From NCBI RefSeq assembly GCF_024347335.1, contig NZ_AP025463.1, forward strand, positions 1,178,001 through 1,242,000: a DNA stretch of 64,000 nt. Reading direction: 5' to 3'. The stretch comes from Vibrio celticus (lineage in GTDB: Bacteria > Pseudomonadota > Gammaproteobacteria > Enterobacterales > Vibrionaceae). The notes below the pieces were generated by a model. That model was not told where the DNA came from. It saw only the letters and a list, made by a program, of their open reading frames with translations, and did no database searches. Position 1 is the first letter of the stretch. Each line of letters opens with the position of its first letter. The position numbers were made by a program, and so were the translations under genes. Below are positions 1-9,075 of the stretch, piece by piece.

Positions 1-1859
1 CAACCGTGGAAGACGATTTCTCTGCACAACCTTCACCGTTTGATGTAACGGAAGAGCAAAGCTACCAACAGGGTTCAGATCTTAAGTCTGAGCAGACTGA
101 AGCTGAGTTAGCTGGCGCAGCATTAACCGAAGAACAGTTTGAACCTTTCTCTTATCAAGAAGAACATTCAGAGCCTGAACAGCCAACAGCACAAAGCCAA
201 GAGTCAGCTGTTGATCTTCCTTGGGAAGAAGTAACGGAAGAAGAATCTGCGCATCAAGATCAAGATGTCACCGCATTCCAAAGCATTGTTTCTGAAGCCC
301 AAGCGAATATGGCAGCGGCGCAGAACCCGTTCTTGGTTCAACAAGATGTGAATTTACCGAAACCTGCTGAGCCATTACCCACGCTTGAATTGTTATTCCA
401 CCCTGAAAAACGTGAAACCTTTATTGACCGTGATGCGCTAGAGGCAATTGCTCGTCTTGTTGAATCTAAGCTAGCGGATTACAAGATCAAGGCAGATGTG
501 GTTGATATTTTCCCTGGCCCAGTAATCACTCGATTTGAACTCGATCTGGCCCCGGGCGTGAAAGTAAGCCGTATTTCTGGTCTTTCTATGGACTTAGCGC
601 GTTCACTCTCTGCATTGGCAGTACGTGTCGTAGAAGTGATTCCGGGTAAACCTTATGTTGGCTTAGAACTGCCGAACATGAGCCGCCAAACGGTATTCTT
701 CTCAGATGTGGTTGCTAGCCCTCAGTTCCAAGAAGCGAAATCGCCAACGACAGTGGTTTTAGGGCAAGACATCGCTGGTGAAGCCGTTATTGCTGATCTA
801 TCGAAAATGCCTCACGTTCTGGTTGCGGGTACAACCGGTTCTGGTAAGTCGGTAGGTGTGAACGTAATGATTCTGAGTATGCTTTACAAAGCATCACCGG
901 AAGATGTTCGATTCATCATGATCGACCCGAAAATGCTTGAGCTATCGGTTTATGAGGGTATTCCTCATCTATTGTCTGAAGTGGTAACCGACATGAAAGA
1001 TGCGTCGAACGCCCTTCGTTGGTGTGTTGGCGAGATGGAACGACGTTATAAGCTGATGTCAGCATTAGGCGTTCGTAACATTAAAGGTTACAACGATAAG
1101 CTTAAGATGGCAGCGGAAGCGGGTCACCCAATTCACGATCCACTGTGGAAGCCGGGTGACAGCATGGACCCAGAAGCGCCATTGCTTGAGAAGCTGCCTT
1201 ACATTGTGGTTATCGTTGATGAATTTGCCGACCTAATCATGGTGGTTGGTAAGAAGGTTGAAGAACTGATTGCACGTTTGGCACAAAAAGCACGTGCGGC
1301 GGGTGTTCACTTGATTCTAGCGACGCAGCGTCCATCTGTGGATGTTATTACGGGTCTTATTAAAGCGAACATTCCAACCCGTGTCGCTTTTACGGTATCA
1401 ACCAAAACGGATTCACGAACTATCCTTGACCAAGGTGGTGCGGAATCACTATTGGGCATGGGTGATATGCTTTACTTGCCACCGGGTTCTAGCCATACAA
1501 CTCGTGTTCACGGTGCCTTTGCATCTGATGATGATGTACACGCAGTCGTGAATAACTGGAAAGCGCGTGGTAAGCCAAACTATATTGATGAGATCACCAA
1601 CGGCGAACAAACCCCAGAAACCTTGCTTCCGGGTGAGAAGATGGAAGGTGATGAAGAGGTTGATCCTCTATTTGATCAAGTGGTAGAACACGTTGTTCAT
1701 TCGCGTCGTGGCTCAGTCTCAGGCGTACAACGTCGATTCAAGATTGGCTACAACCGTGCTGCACGTATTGTCGAGCAACTTGAAGCTCAAGGTATCGTAA
1801 GTGCTCCAGGCCATAACGGTAACCGAGAAGTCTTAGCACCAGCGCCACCAAAAGATTAG
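1..1859 (+). CDS. ftsK: DNA translocase FtsK, C-terminal part (5' end outside window)
   Basis: FtsK is the septum-anchored hexameric ATPase that pumps chromosome ends toward dif and activates XerCD during division. The frame is open from the first bases, so the GTG at 6 is an internal codon and the N-terminal membrane domain lies outside the window. About 617 residues are visible, counted from that GTG: an acidic, Gln/Glu-rich linker (1-120), then the motor with Walker A GTTGSGKS near residue 275 and Walker B VIVDEFADL near 405. A C-terminal winged-helix gamma domain (about 550-605) normally reads KOPS. lolA follows in the same direction. The family call is very secure. Confidence 0.97.
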   Translation, partial: TVEDDFSAQPSPFDVTEEQSYQQGSDLKSEQTEAELAGAALTEEQFEPFSYQEEHSEPEQPTAQSQESAVDLPWEEVTEEESAHQDQDVTAFQSIVSEAQANMAAAQNPFLVQQDVNLPKPAEPLPTLELLFHPEKRETFIDRDALEAIARLVESKLADYKIKADVVDIFPGPVITRFELDLAPGVKVSRISGLSMDLARSLSALAVRVVEVIPGKPYVGLELPNMSRQTVFFSDVVASPQFQEAKSPTTVVLGQDIAGEAVIADLSKMPHVLVAGTTGSGKSVGVNVMILSMLYKASPEDVRFIMIDPKMLELSVYEGIPHLLSEVVTDMKDASNALRWCVGEMERRYKLMSALGVRNIKGYNDKLKMAAEAGHPIHDPLWKPGDSMDPEAPLLEKLPYIVVIVDEFADLIMVVGKKVEELIARLAQKARAAGVHLILATQRPSVDVITGLIKANIPTRVAFTVSTKTDSRTILDQGGAESLLGMGDMLYLPPGSSHTTRVHGAFASDDDVHAVVNNWKARGKPNYIDEITNGEQTPETLLPGEKMEGDEEVDPLFDQVVEHVVHSRRGSVSGVQRRFKIGYNRAARIVEQLEAQGIVSAPGHNGNREVLAPAPPKD

Positions 1860-1915
1860 TTCCGGTAGGAACTCATAACTATTAAGTCGGTCAAATCGAA
1901 AATATGACCGACTTA
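1858..1915 (+). repeat. Two adjacent hairpins between ftsK and lolA
   Basis: A 6-bp stem AGTTCC/GGAACT with a GGTA loop (1858-1873) overlaps the ftsK stop. It is followed by an 11-bp perfect stem TAAGTCGGTCA/TGACCGACTTA (1883-1893 with 1905-1915). Neither has a following T-run, so these look like RNA-processing or 3'-stabilising structures rather than a classical terminator. The lolA ribosome binding site begins about 10 nt later. Confidence 0.55.
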
Positions 1916-1934
1916 TGTTCTAACAGGATTATTG

Positions 1935-2531
1935 ATGAAAAAAGTATTCGCACTTTTATTTATGAGCTTCTCAGTGTTTGCTTCTCCGAAAGAAGAGTTG
2001 AGTAGCCGTTTGGCATTAAACGCAGGCTTCAGCGCTGACTTTAAACAAGTCGTGACCAGCCCTGATGGTGATGTTGTTATGGAAGGTGAGGGCACGGTTG
2101 AGATTGCACGCCCAAGCTTGTTCCGCTGGGAAACGACTTTCCCTGATGAAAACCTACTGGTATCTGACGGTCAAAGCTTGTGGTACTACAGCCCGTTCAT
2201 TGAGCAAGTGAGCATTTATTGGCAAGAGCAAGCGACATCACAGACACCTTTTGTCCTACTTACACGTAACCAAGAAAGCGATTGGGATAACTATAATGTG
2301 GCGCAAACGGGTAACCAATTTACGCTAACGCCAACCGCTGTCGATTCTAATCAGGGCGACTTCCAGATTAATATCACCGAAAAGGGTATTGTTCAGGGCT
2401 TTAATGTGATTGAACAAGACGGTCAAAAAGGTGAGTTTACCTTTAGCAATGTTGACTTGGGTAAACCTGCAGCAGACCGCTTTACTTTTGTGGCACCGGA
2501 AGGTGTCGAGGTCGACGACCAAAGAAACTGA
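1935..2531 (+). CDS. lolA: Outer-membrane lipoprotein carrier protein LolA
   Basis: LolA is the periplasmic chaperone that takes lipoproteins from LolCDE in the inner membrane and hands them to LolB at the outer membrane. The 198-residue product has a short signal peptide (MKKVFALLFMSFSVFA, cut near residue 17) and the LolA features FRW (about 62-64) and YSP. I chose ATG 1935 over TTG 1932 because an AACAGG ribosome site lies about 7 nt upstream and the signal peptide then starts with MKK. The order ftsK-lolA-rarA-serS is common in gammaproteobacteria and supports the assignment. Confidence 0.95.
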   Translation: MKKVFALLFMSFSVFASPKEELSSRLALNAGFSADFKQVVTSPDGDVVMEGEGTVEIARPSLFRWETTFPDENLLVSDGQSLWYYSPFIEQVSIYWQEQATSQTPFVLLTRNQESDWDNYNVAQTGNQFTLTPTAVDSNQGDFQINITEKGIVQGFNVIEQDGQKGEFTFSNVDLGKPAADRFTFVAPEGVEVDDQRN

Positions 2532-2601
2532 TCTAAATAAGCAGATCGTTTGGTAGTAAGTCGATAGGCATTAATGCCATCAACGAATCAAGAGATTGCA
2601 A

Positions 2602-3951
2602 TTGAGTAATTACAGCTTAGATTTTGCGGGGGACGAAGATTTTCGTCCCCTTGCTGCTCGTATGAGACCGGAAACTGTCGAACAGTACATCGGTCAGCAG
2701 CATATATTAGGCCCAGGTAAACCACTTCGCAGAGCATTGGAAGCGGGCCATATCCACTCGATGATTTTGTGGGGGCCTCCGGGCACCGGTAAAACGACGC
2801 TAGCGGAAGTGGCTGCAAACTATGCTAATGCAGAAGTTGAACGCGTATCGGCGGTAACTTCGGGCGTAAAAGACATCCGTATTGCGATTGAAAAAGCGCG
2901 TGAGAACAAGCAAGCAGGGCGCAGAACCATCCTGTTTGTGGACGAAGTCCATCGCTTTAACAAAAGTCAGCAAGATGCTTTTCTGCCTCATATCGAAGAT
3001 GGCACCGTGACCTTTATTGGTGCGACCACAGAAAACCCTTCTTTTGAATTGAACAACGCTTTGTTATCACGTGCGCGTGTCTACAAACTGACGTCCCTGA
3101 ATACAGATGATATTTCTCTCGTTATTCGCCAAGCGATTGAAGACAAGCAACGCGGGTTAGGTGATGTGCCTGCTGATTTTGCTGATAATGTTTTAGATCG
3201 CCTTGCAGAACTGGTTAACGGTGACGCGCGTATGTCGCTTAACTATCTTGAACTGCTGTATGACATGGCAGAAGACAACGATAAAGGCGAGAAAGCGATA
3301 ACTTTGCAGTTGTTGGCTGAAGTGGCTGGTGAGAAAGTCGCTCGTTTCGATAACAAGGGTGATATTTGGTACGACCTAATATCGGCGGTTCATAAGTCAA
3401 TTCGTGGCTCAAACCCTGATGCGGCCTTGTATTGGTCAGCAAGAATGATTGCGGCGGGTTGCGACCCTTTGTATATCGTAAGACGTTTGCTAGCGATTGC
3501 TTCTGAAGATATTGGCAACGCTGACCCAAGAGCAATGCAGGTCGCAATGTCCGCTTGGGACTGCTTCACTCGAATTGGTCCTGCCGAAGGCGAGCGTGCG
3601 ATTGCGCAGGCGGTTGTTTATCTTGCGTGTGCACCAAAGAGTAACGCCGTTTACACCGCGTGGAAGCAAGCGTTAACAGATGCTCACAACCTTCCGGAAT
3701 ATGAAGTCCCTCATCATTTGCGAAATGCACCGACAACTTTGATGAAGGACATGGGCTACGGGCAAGAATATCGTTATGCTCATGACGAACCAGGAGCCTA
3801 CGCGGCGGGTGAAAAGTATCTGCCTCCTGAAATGGGAGAGAAGCAATACTATTTCCCAACAAAACGAGGCTTAGAGACCAAAATTGGCGAGAAGCTAGAT
3901 TATCTGGCGGATTTGGACGCAAAAAGCCCACAAAAACGCTATGAAAAGTAG
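2602..3951 (+). CDS. rarA: Replication-associated recombination protein A (RarA/MgsA AAA+ ATPase)
   Basis: RarA is a tetrameric AAA+ ATPase related to clamp-loader subunits and WRNIP1. It acts at stalled forks and on single-strand gaps with SSB. Visible motifs are Walker A GPPGTGKTT (about residues 58-66), Walker B LFVDEVHRF (about 112-120) and sensor 1 GATTEN, followed by the C-terminal tetramerisation region; about 449 residues is normal. The start is uncertain: TTG 2602 (MSNYSLDFAGD) fits the usual N-terminus, and TTG 2596 would add two residues. No ATG is plausible. The gene lies 70 nt after lolA and may be cotranscribed. Confidence 0.93.
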   Translation: MSNYSLDFAGDEDFRPLAARMRPETVEQYIGQQHILGPGKPLRRALEAGHIHSMILWGPPGTGKTTLAEVAANYANAEVERVSAVTSGVKDIRIAIEKARENKQAGRRTILFVDEVHRFNKSQQDAFLPHIEDGTVTFIGATTENPSFELNNALLSRARVYKLTSLNTDDISLVIRQAIEDKQRGLGDVPADFADNVLDRLAELVNGDARMSLNYLELLYDMAEDNDKGEKAITLQLLAEVAGEKVARFDNKGDIWYDLISAVHKSIRGSNPDAALYWSARMIAAGCDPLYIVRRLLAIASEDIGNADPRAMQVAMSAWDCFTRIGPAEGERAIAQAVVYLACAPKSNAVYTAWKQALTDAHNLPEYEVPHHLRNAPTTLMKDMGYGQEYRYAHDEPGAYAAGEKYLPPEMGEKQYYFPTKRGLETKIGEKLDYLADLDAKSPQKRYEK

Positions 3952-4093
3952 TCTTTTTTGGATATCGTTACCTAGTCATAAAATTTCAATTAAATCGTTA
4001 TAAATTGGTCGAAATAACACCAGTTTTAGGGGTTTAGCAGTGATTCAGTAGCAAACTACTGAATATTCAAATAACTAAAGCATAGGATTAGCA

Positions 4094-5401
4094 ATGCTGG
4101 ATTCTAAATTACTTCGAGCTGAGCTGGATGAAACAGCGGCAAAATTAGCACGTCGAGGCTTCACCCTTGATGTAGAGACAATTCGTGAACTTGAAGAAAA
4201 ACGTAAGTCTCTTCAGATGAAAACTGAAGAGCTACAAGCGTTACGTAACTCTCGATCGAAGTCCATTGGTCAAGCGAAAGCAAAAGGCGACCATGAAGAA
4301 GCTGAGCGTATCCTTGCAGAAGTAGGCAACTTAGGCACAGAACTAGACCAAGCTAAAGTAGCATTGGCTGATCTTCAATCTGAGCTAGAAACGATCACAA
4401 TGTCTATTCCTAACCTACCTGATGCAGAAGTGCCAGATGGTAAAGACGAAGATGACAACGTAGAAGTTTCTCGTTGGGGTCAACCTAAGACTTACGACTT
4501 TGAAGTGAAAGATCACGTCGATCTTGGCGAAATGTCTGGCGGTCTTGATTTTGCTAGCGCAGTTAAAATCTCGGGTTCTCGTTTCATCGTGATGAAAGGC
4601 AAATTTGCACGTCTACACCGTGCTATTGCCCAGTTCATGCTGGACCTTCACACTGATGAGCACGGCTACACAGAAATGTACGTACCGTACCTAGTGAACC
4701 ACGATAGCCTTTACGGTACTGGTCAACTTCCTAAGTTCGGCGAAGACTTGTTCCACACAAGCCCGCTAACTGAGCAAGTAAGTGACGTACCTCTTAAGAC
4801 TCTATCGCTTATTCCTACTGCGGAAGTACCGGTAACGAACATGGTTCGTGACACGATTACTGATGAAGCTGAACTGCCACTTAAGATGACAGCTCACACA
4901 CCATGTTTCCGTTCTGAAGCGGGTTCTTACGGTCGTGACACTCGTGGTCTTATCCGTATGCACCAATTCGACAAAGTTGAATTAGTACAAATCACTAAGC
5001 CAGAAGACTCAATGGCAGCGCTTGAAGAGCTCACAGGTCATGCTGAGAAAGTACTTCAACTTCTAGAGCTTCCTTACCGTAAAGTGATTCTATGTACAGG
5101 TGACATGGGCTTCGGTTCTGCGAAAACTTACGACTTAGAAGTATGGGTTCCAGCACAAGAGACTTACCGCGAAATCTCTTCTTGTTCAAACATGTGGGAT
5201 TTCCAAGCGCGTCGTATGCAAGCTCGTTTCCGTCGTAAAGGCGAGAAGAAACCTGAACTTGTACACACACTAAACGGTTCTGGTCTTGCTGTTGGTCGTA
5301 CTATGGTTGCTATTCTTGAGAACAACCAAGAAGCAGATGGCCGTATTGCTATCCCAACAGTACTTCAGCCATACATGGGCGGCGTAACGCACATCGGTTA
5401 A
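4094..5401 (+). CDS. serS: Seryl-tRNA synthetase
   Basis: This class II aminoacyl-tRNA synthetase charges tRNA-Ser and also provides Ser-tRNA-Sec. The 435-residue protein has the long N-terminal coiled-coil arm (about 30-100) that grips the tRNA long variable arm. Class II motif 2 follows (FRSEAGSYGRDTRGLIR, about 274-290), then motif 3 (NGSGLAVGRTMVAILEN, about 393-409). An ATG start with AGGATTAG upstream is clear. A strong terminator lies just downstream, so serS ends its transcription unit. Length and motifs match the bacterial family and nothing is unusual. Confidence 0.98.
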   Translation: MLDSKLLRAELDETAAKLARRGFTLDVETIRELEEKRKSLQMKTEELQALRNSRSKSIGQAKAKGDHEEAERILAEVGNLGTELDQAKVALADLQSELETITMSIPNLPDAEVPDGKDEDDNVEVSRWGQPKTYDFEVKDHVDLGEMSGGLDFASAVKISGSRFIVMKGKFARLHRAIAQFMLDLHTDEHGYTEMYVPYLVNHDSLYGTGQLPKFGEDLFHTSPLTEQVSDVPLKTLSLIPTAEVPVTNMVRDTITDEAELPLKMTAHTPCFRSEAGSYGRDTRGLIRMHQFDKVELVQITKPEDSMAALEELTGHAEKVLQLLELPYRKVILCTGDMGFGSAKTYDLEVWVPAQETYREISSCSNMWDFQARRMQARFRRKGEKKPELVHTLNGSGLAVGRTMVAILENNQEADGRIAIPTVLQPYMGGVTHIG

Positions 5402-5410
5402 TGTCAATTT

Positions 5411-5484
5411 AGGTTAATCAAATTTAGATTAACCTGACTTGCCAGAATATTTAAAAGGCTTTGCTGTAATGGCAAAGCCTTTTT
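5411..5484 (+). terminator. serS 3' hairpins, including a rho-independent terminator
   Basis: A stem AGGTTAATC/GATTAACCT (5411-5419 with 5427-5435) precedes a canonical terminator. The terminator has the 12-bp stem AAAAGGCTTTGC/GCAAAGCCTTTT (5453-5464 with 5472-5483), running into a T-tract. The A-rich left arm also gives a T-run on the other strand, so it may serve the leftward response regulator as well. Confidence 0.85.
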
Positions 5485-5526
5485 CGTATCTGAAGTTTAC
5501 CCAAGTAGAAGTCGTATAAAGCGAAG

Positions 5527-7173
5527 CTACATAAACGAGAAGCTCGCTTTGGTTGCTTCGTCTGCTTGTTTACAAGCTAGCAACGCCTTTCGATAGTAAT
5601 TTTGATAATTGTTTTTGGTCAGTTCATCAAGCGTATAAAGTTGAGTGACCACGCCATCACACTTCTGAATAATCGTTAAAACCTGTTTCGTACCCATTGC
5701 GTCAGGCCAAATAACAGAGAGCAGTTTGACGATATTCATGCATACGTTTTTGATCATCGGGCATCGCTTGTGAATCTCTAAATAAGCGACCAATACCTGT
5801 TTATAGTCCGACGAAGCCTGCTTAATTATGACGTTGCTCTGTTTGAGCCATTCCATCTTTTCTGCGTTACGGCGTTTCATCTCACTGCACATGGTCATTT
5901 GACTAGAAACAACGGTTTCGTTCGCCGTTTGGATAATCAACATGCCACAACGACTTTCTGCGACTTTAAACTCATTCTCACAACTCATTCTGTCTAACAA
6001 CCAGGTGTGATGATAGATAACCGGGAATGCATCAAAGCTATTTCTGTCGTGCAGTGCGGTCAAAATAGTGACCGCTTTTTGGTACTGTTTTGATTCCATT
6101 GCAATGTGTGCTGCGATAAGCGCTAAATCCGTTTGAAGACCTGCTCTTGCTTCTGTAGGGATCTTCGAAATTAGATAATTTACTTGATCGAGTGTCGCTT
6201 TATTGTTGCTCTCACCAGATGCGCAATAGAGCAAAAATCGAATATGGTTGAGCTTCATATAGAGGTTATCTCGAAAGGTATCTCTATTGATCTGCACATA
6301 GTTCTGATAGTGAACCAACGCCGTCTTGGTATCATTTACGGAGAGACACAGGTTTGCGATTGCCAGTTCCCTTTCTGAGTTACCCGGTGTGAGTGCACTC
6401 GCCAATTTAAAATGGGCAATCGCAGCAGGAACCTTATTACTGATAAGGTTCACTTGAGCTGCTTGATCTCGATACAAGGTGCTGGTGGGTGCTGAATCAA
6501 TCAAGCTTTCGATCATTCGTTGTGCTTCATTGACCTGACCCAAATTCGCAAGGCTGTTTGCTAGACCCGCTTGAGCCCAATCAAAACGGCCTTCATCAAG
6601 CGCCTTCTCATATACGTTCTTTGCTTCTTCGTAAAGCTTAAGCTTTGACAAAAAGCTTCCGCGAAATTGCTGGATGGTCGTAAAATACTCAGAATGAAAG
6701 GCGATCAGCTCTTCGCAGTACTCAAGTCCGGCTTCATAGTCATTTTCTCGTTCGGCCTTATAGATTTTTTGTAGCACCAGCTTCTTTTTTAGAGAGCTTG
6801 TGATACGTTGCTTTAAAGTTTCACGATTGAATGGTTTTAATAAATAATTATCTGGTCGAAGCTCTAAAATAGGGCGGATCGATAAAGCGGAATTTTCGCC
6901 TGTAACTAGAATAAATATCCCATCGTCTTTCAATCTATTCGATTGTTTAAGCTCTTCAAACAGCTGCTTGCCATTGATGGTGTTACCAAAGTTGTAGTCA
7001 CAGATAATCACATCAAACGTCGTCTCGCTTGTTATCGTCATAGCGATGCGAGGGGATTTCGCAATTGAAATCATTTGCTCTGAAAAGCCGATATGAATCA
7101 ACATATTGCGGATGGTTGATAGCACGATCGATGAGTCGTCAACGATAAGTGCATTGAGTTGGTTTAATTTCAT
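5527..7173 (-). CDS. Response regulator with receiver domain and TPR-like C-terminal region
   Basis: The N-terminal 125 residues form a CheY-like receiver: acidic pair D12/D13, phospho-acceptor D59 (IICDYNFG), T91 and K113 (LLKPF) are all present, so it should be phosphorylatable. The remaining 420 residues are helical and TPR-like, with repeats such as YEKALDEGRFDWAQAGLA and LASALTPGNSERELAIANL between about 130 and 400. There is no DNA-binding, GGDEF or phosphatase domain, so output is probably through protein contacts. No histidine kinase is adjacent. It is a single-gene unit. The domain calls are secure; partner and pathway are unknown. Confidence 0.85.
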   Translation of the reverse strand: MKLNQLNALIVDDSSIVLSTIRNMLIHIGFSEQMISIAKSPRIAMTITSETTFDVIICDYNFGNTINGKQLFEELKQSNRLKDDGIFILVTGENSALSIRPILELRPDNYLLKPFNRETLKQRITSSLKKKLVLQKIYKAERENDYEAGLEYCEELIAFHSEYFTTIQQFRGSFLSKLKLYEEAKNVYEKALDEGRFDWAQAGLANSLANLGQVNEAQRMIESLIDSAPTSTLYRDQAAQVNLISNKVPAAIAHFKLASALTPGNSERELAIANLCLSVNDTKTALVHYQNYVQINRDTFRDNLYMKLNHIRFLLYCASGESNNKATLDQVNYLISKIPTEARAGLQTDLALIAAHIAMESKQYQKAVTILTALHDRNSFDAFPVIYHHTWLLDRMSCENEFKVAESRCGMLIIQTANETVVSSQMTMCSEMKRRNAEKMEWLKQSNVIIKQASSDYKQVLVAYLEIHKRCPMIKNVCMNIVKLLSVIWPDAMGTKQVLTIIQKCDGVVTQLYTLDELTKNNYQNYYRKALLACKQADEATKASFSFM

Positions 7174-7632
7174 GTTTACTTTAAATTATTTACTGACGTG
7201 AATTCCGCAGCTATTACGGGTTGCTTTGCTGTCTTGCTCGATCGACAAAACAGAAAAGCTCTGTTTCTACCAAGTTGATACAAGCTTTCGTTAATATTTA
7301 TTATCTAAGTACAGTCGAATTGAATTAGCTGATTGGATTCTAGAATGAAATCGAGTGAGGAAGCTCATCATAATATCCGACAAAAAATGGCTTGTATTTT
7401 AAGCGGCTATTGACCCGATAGGTAACACTCTTTTGCTAATTGTTTTTATGGAGAGGATTAAATTTATTTGTGAGATTCTTCAGGGTGGAATCATAGATAA
7501 AATATGAGTTTGAGATTTTTTATTGGCTGTCTGATTATTTGCTTTGTGAGTAGGCCACCTTTAGCACTCTAAAGGCGGCGTATCGGCTTATATGCTAATA
7601 AATTTTCGGAATTTCTATTTGGTTTTATTATA
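7174..7632. other. 459-bp AT-rich intergenic region, no gene seen
   Basis: This region separates the 5' end of the leftward response regulator from the 3' end of leftward bioA. I find no credible coding frame. An imperfect hairpin around CCTTTAG/CTAAAGG (about 7555-7578) lies some 55 nt downstream of the bioA stop and may end its transcript, though it lacks a clear T-run. The rest probably holds the response-regulator promoter. Confidence 0.5.
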
Positions 7633-8916
7633 TCAATTTGACTTGAAGCAAGCTGATTGTTGTAGTGCTTTATCAATTGCAGAGACCAGTTGCTCGATAT
7701 GCGCAGGGTCGCTGATAAATGGAGGCATCATATAAATTAGTTTACCAAACGGACGGATCCAAACGCCTTGCTCTACAAAGTGAGCTTGGATGGTTTCCAT
7801 ATCGACAGGCGAATGGGTTTCAACTACACCAATCGCGCCTAACCAACGAACGTCTTTAACCAGTGGATGCTCTCGCAAAGGTGGCAGCAATTCTGAGAAA
7901 AGCTGTTCTATCTGCTGAGTCTGACTCTGCCAATGACCTTGCTCTATGATGGACAAGCTTGCCGCACCTACCGCGCAAGCTAATGGGTTACCCATAAAGG
8001 TTGGCCCGTGCATAAAACATCCCGCTTCACCGCCACATACCGTGTCAGCAACTTCTTTACTCGCAAGCGTCGCTGACAATGTCATATAGCCACCAGTTAA
8101 AGCCTTGCCTACGCATAAGATGTCCGGTTGAACATCGGCATGCTCACAAGCGAACAGTTTCCCTGTGCGGCCAAATCCGGTCGCAATCTCATCCAAGATC
8201 AGCAATACATTGAATTCATCACACAGTAAGCGAACCTGTTTTAGGAACTCAGGGTGGTAGATACGCATACCGCCAGCCCCTTGAACGATTGGCTCTAAGA
8301 TCACCGCTGCGACTTCTTGATGGTGTGCTGCCAGCTTTTCTCGAAAACTATCGATGTCACTTGAGTTCCACTCATCCCAAAAGGCTGTTTTTGGCGAATC
8401 AGCGAAAATATGTTCCGGTAAAAAGCCTTTGTAGAGGCTGTGCATCGAGTTGTCAGGGTCGGTCACTGACATCGCCGCAAAGGTATCACCGTGGTAACCA
8501 TCTCTTAGTGTGAGGAACTTTGAACGAGGTTGTCCTTTAGCGTGCCAATATTGCAGTGCCATCTTGAGGCTAACCTCTACGGCTACTGAACCTGAATCGG
8601 CCAAAAATACATGCTCAAGATTACTTGGCGCGAGATTCAAAAGCTTCTTACATAGATCGATAGCGGGTTGGTGGGTGATGCCACCAAACATAACGTGTGA
8701 AACCTTATCGATTTGGCTGTGAGCTGCAGCATTTAGCTCAGGGTGATTGTAGCCGTGGATGGTTGACCACCAAGATGACATACCATCAATAATTCGTTTT
8801 CCGCCTTCTAATTCTAGGTAAACACCGTCTGCGTTGGTGACTGGATAGCAGGTCAGAGGTGTTAACGTTGATGTGTAGGGATGCCAGATATGCTGGCGAT
8901 CAAAGGCGAGATCCAT
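7633..8916 (-). CDS. bioA: Adenosylmethionine-8-amino-7-oxononanoate aminotransferase
   Basis: BioA is the PLP enzyme that transaminates KAPA to DAPA using S-adenosylmethionine as amino donor, the third of four late biotin steps. The 427-residue product has the N-terminal HIWHPYTS motif, SSWWSTIHGYNHP, the substrate/PLP segment LDEIATGFGRTG, and the Schiff-base lysine in VGKALTGGY at about residue 271. I prefer the inner ATG at 8916 (MDLAFDRQHIW) because GGAAG lies about 7 nt upstream; an ATG at 8928 would add four residues. It is divergent from bioBFCD and shares the BirA operator region. Confidence 0.97.
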   Translation of the reverse strand: MDLAFDRQHIWHPYTSTLTPLTCYPVTNADGVYLELEGGKRIIDGMSSWWSTIHGYNHPELNAAAHSQIDKVSHVMFGGITHQPAIDLCKKLLNLAPSNLEHVFLADSGSVAVEVSLKMALQYWHAKGQPRSKFLTLRDGYHGDTFAAMSVTDPDNSMHSLYKGFLPEHIFADSPKTAFWDEWNSSDIDSFREKLAAHHQEVAAVILEPIVQGAGGMRIYHPEFLKQVRLLCDEFNVLLILDEIATGFGRTGKLFACEHADVQPDILCVGKALTGGYMTLSATLASKEVADTVCGGEAGCFMHGPTFMGNPLACAVGAASLSIIEQGHWQSQTQQIEQLFSELLPPLREHPLVKDVRWLGAIGVVETHSPVDMETIQAHFVEQGVWIRPFGKLIYMMPPFISDPAHIEQLVSAIDKALQQSACFKSN

Positions 8917-8955
8917 AGTAACTTCCATTCTTGGTTTGATTAAAAAATAATCATA

Positions 8956-8987
8956 TGTAAACTTTTGATATTATCAATGTGTTGACA
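8956..8987. promoter_or_regulatory. BirA (biotin repressor) operator between bioA and bioB
   Basis: Half-sites TGTAAAC (8956-8962) and GTTGACA (8981-8987) form an imperfect inverted repeat with 18 bp between them. As I recall it, the E. coli bio operator has the same spacing between TGTAAAC and GTTTACA. The one mismatch turns the right half-site into a perfect -35 hexamer TTGACA (8982-8987), with a possible -10 TAGACT at 9004-9009 (16-bp spacer) reading toward bioB. BirA-biotinyl-AMP binding would therefore block the bioB promoter directly. The call rests on sequence match and gene context. Confidence 0.82.
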
Positions 8988-9075
8988 GTCTAAAGCTTGT
9001 CGGTAGACTAGCCAAGCATAAATGCAATCTCTATTGATAGAGATGAAACATCAAATAATAAAAAAGGATCGACAC

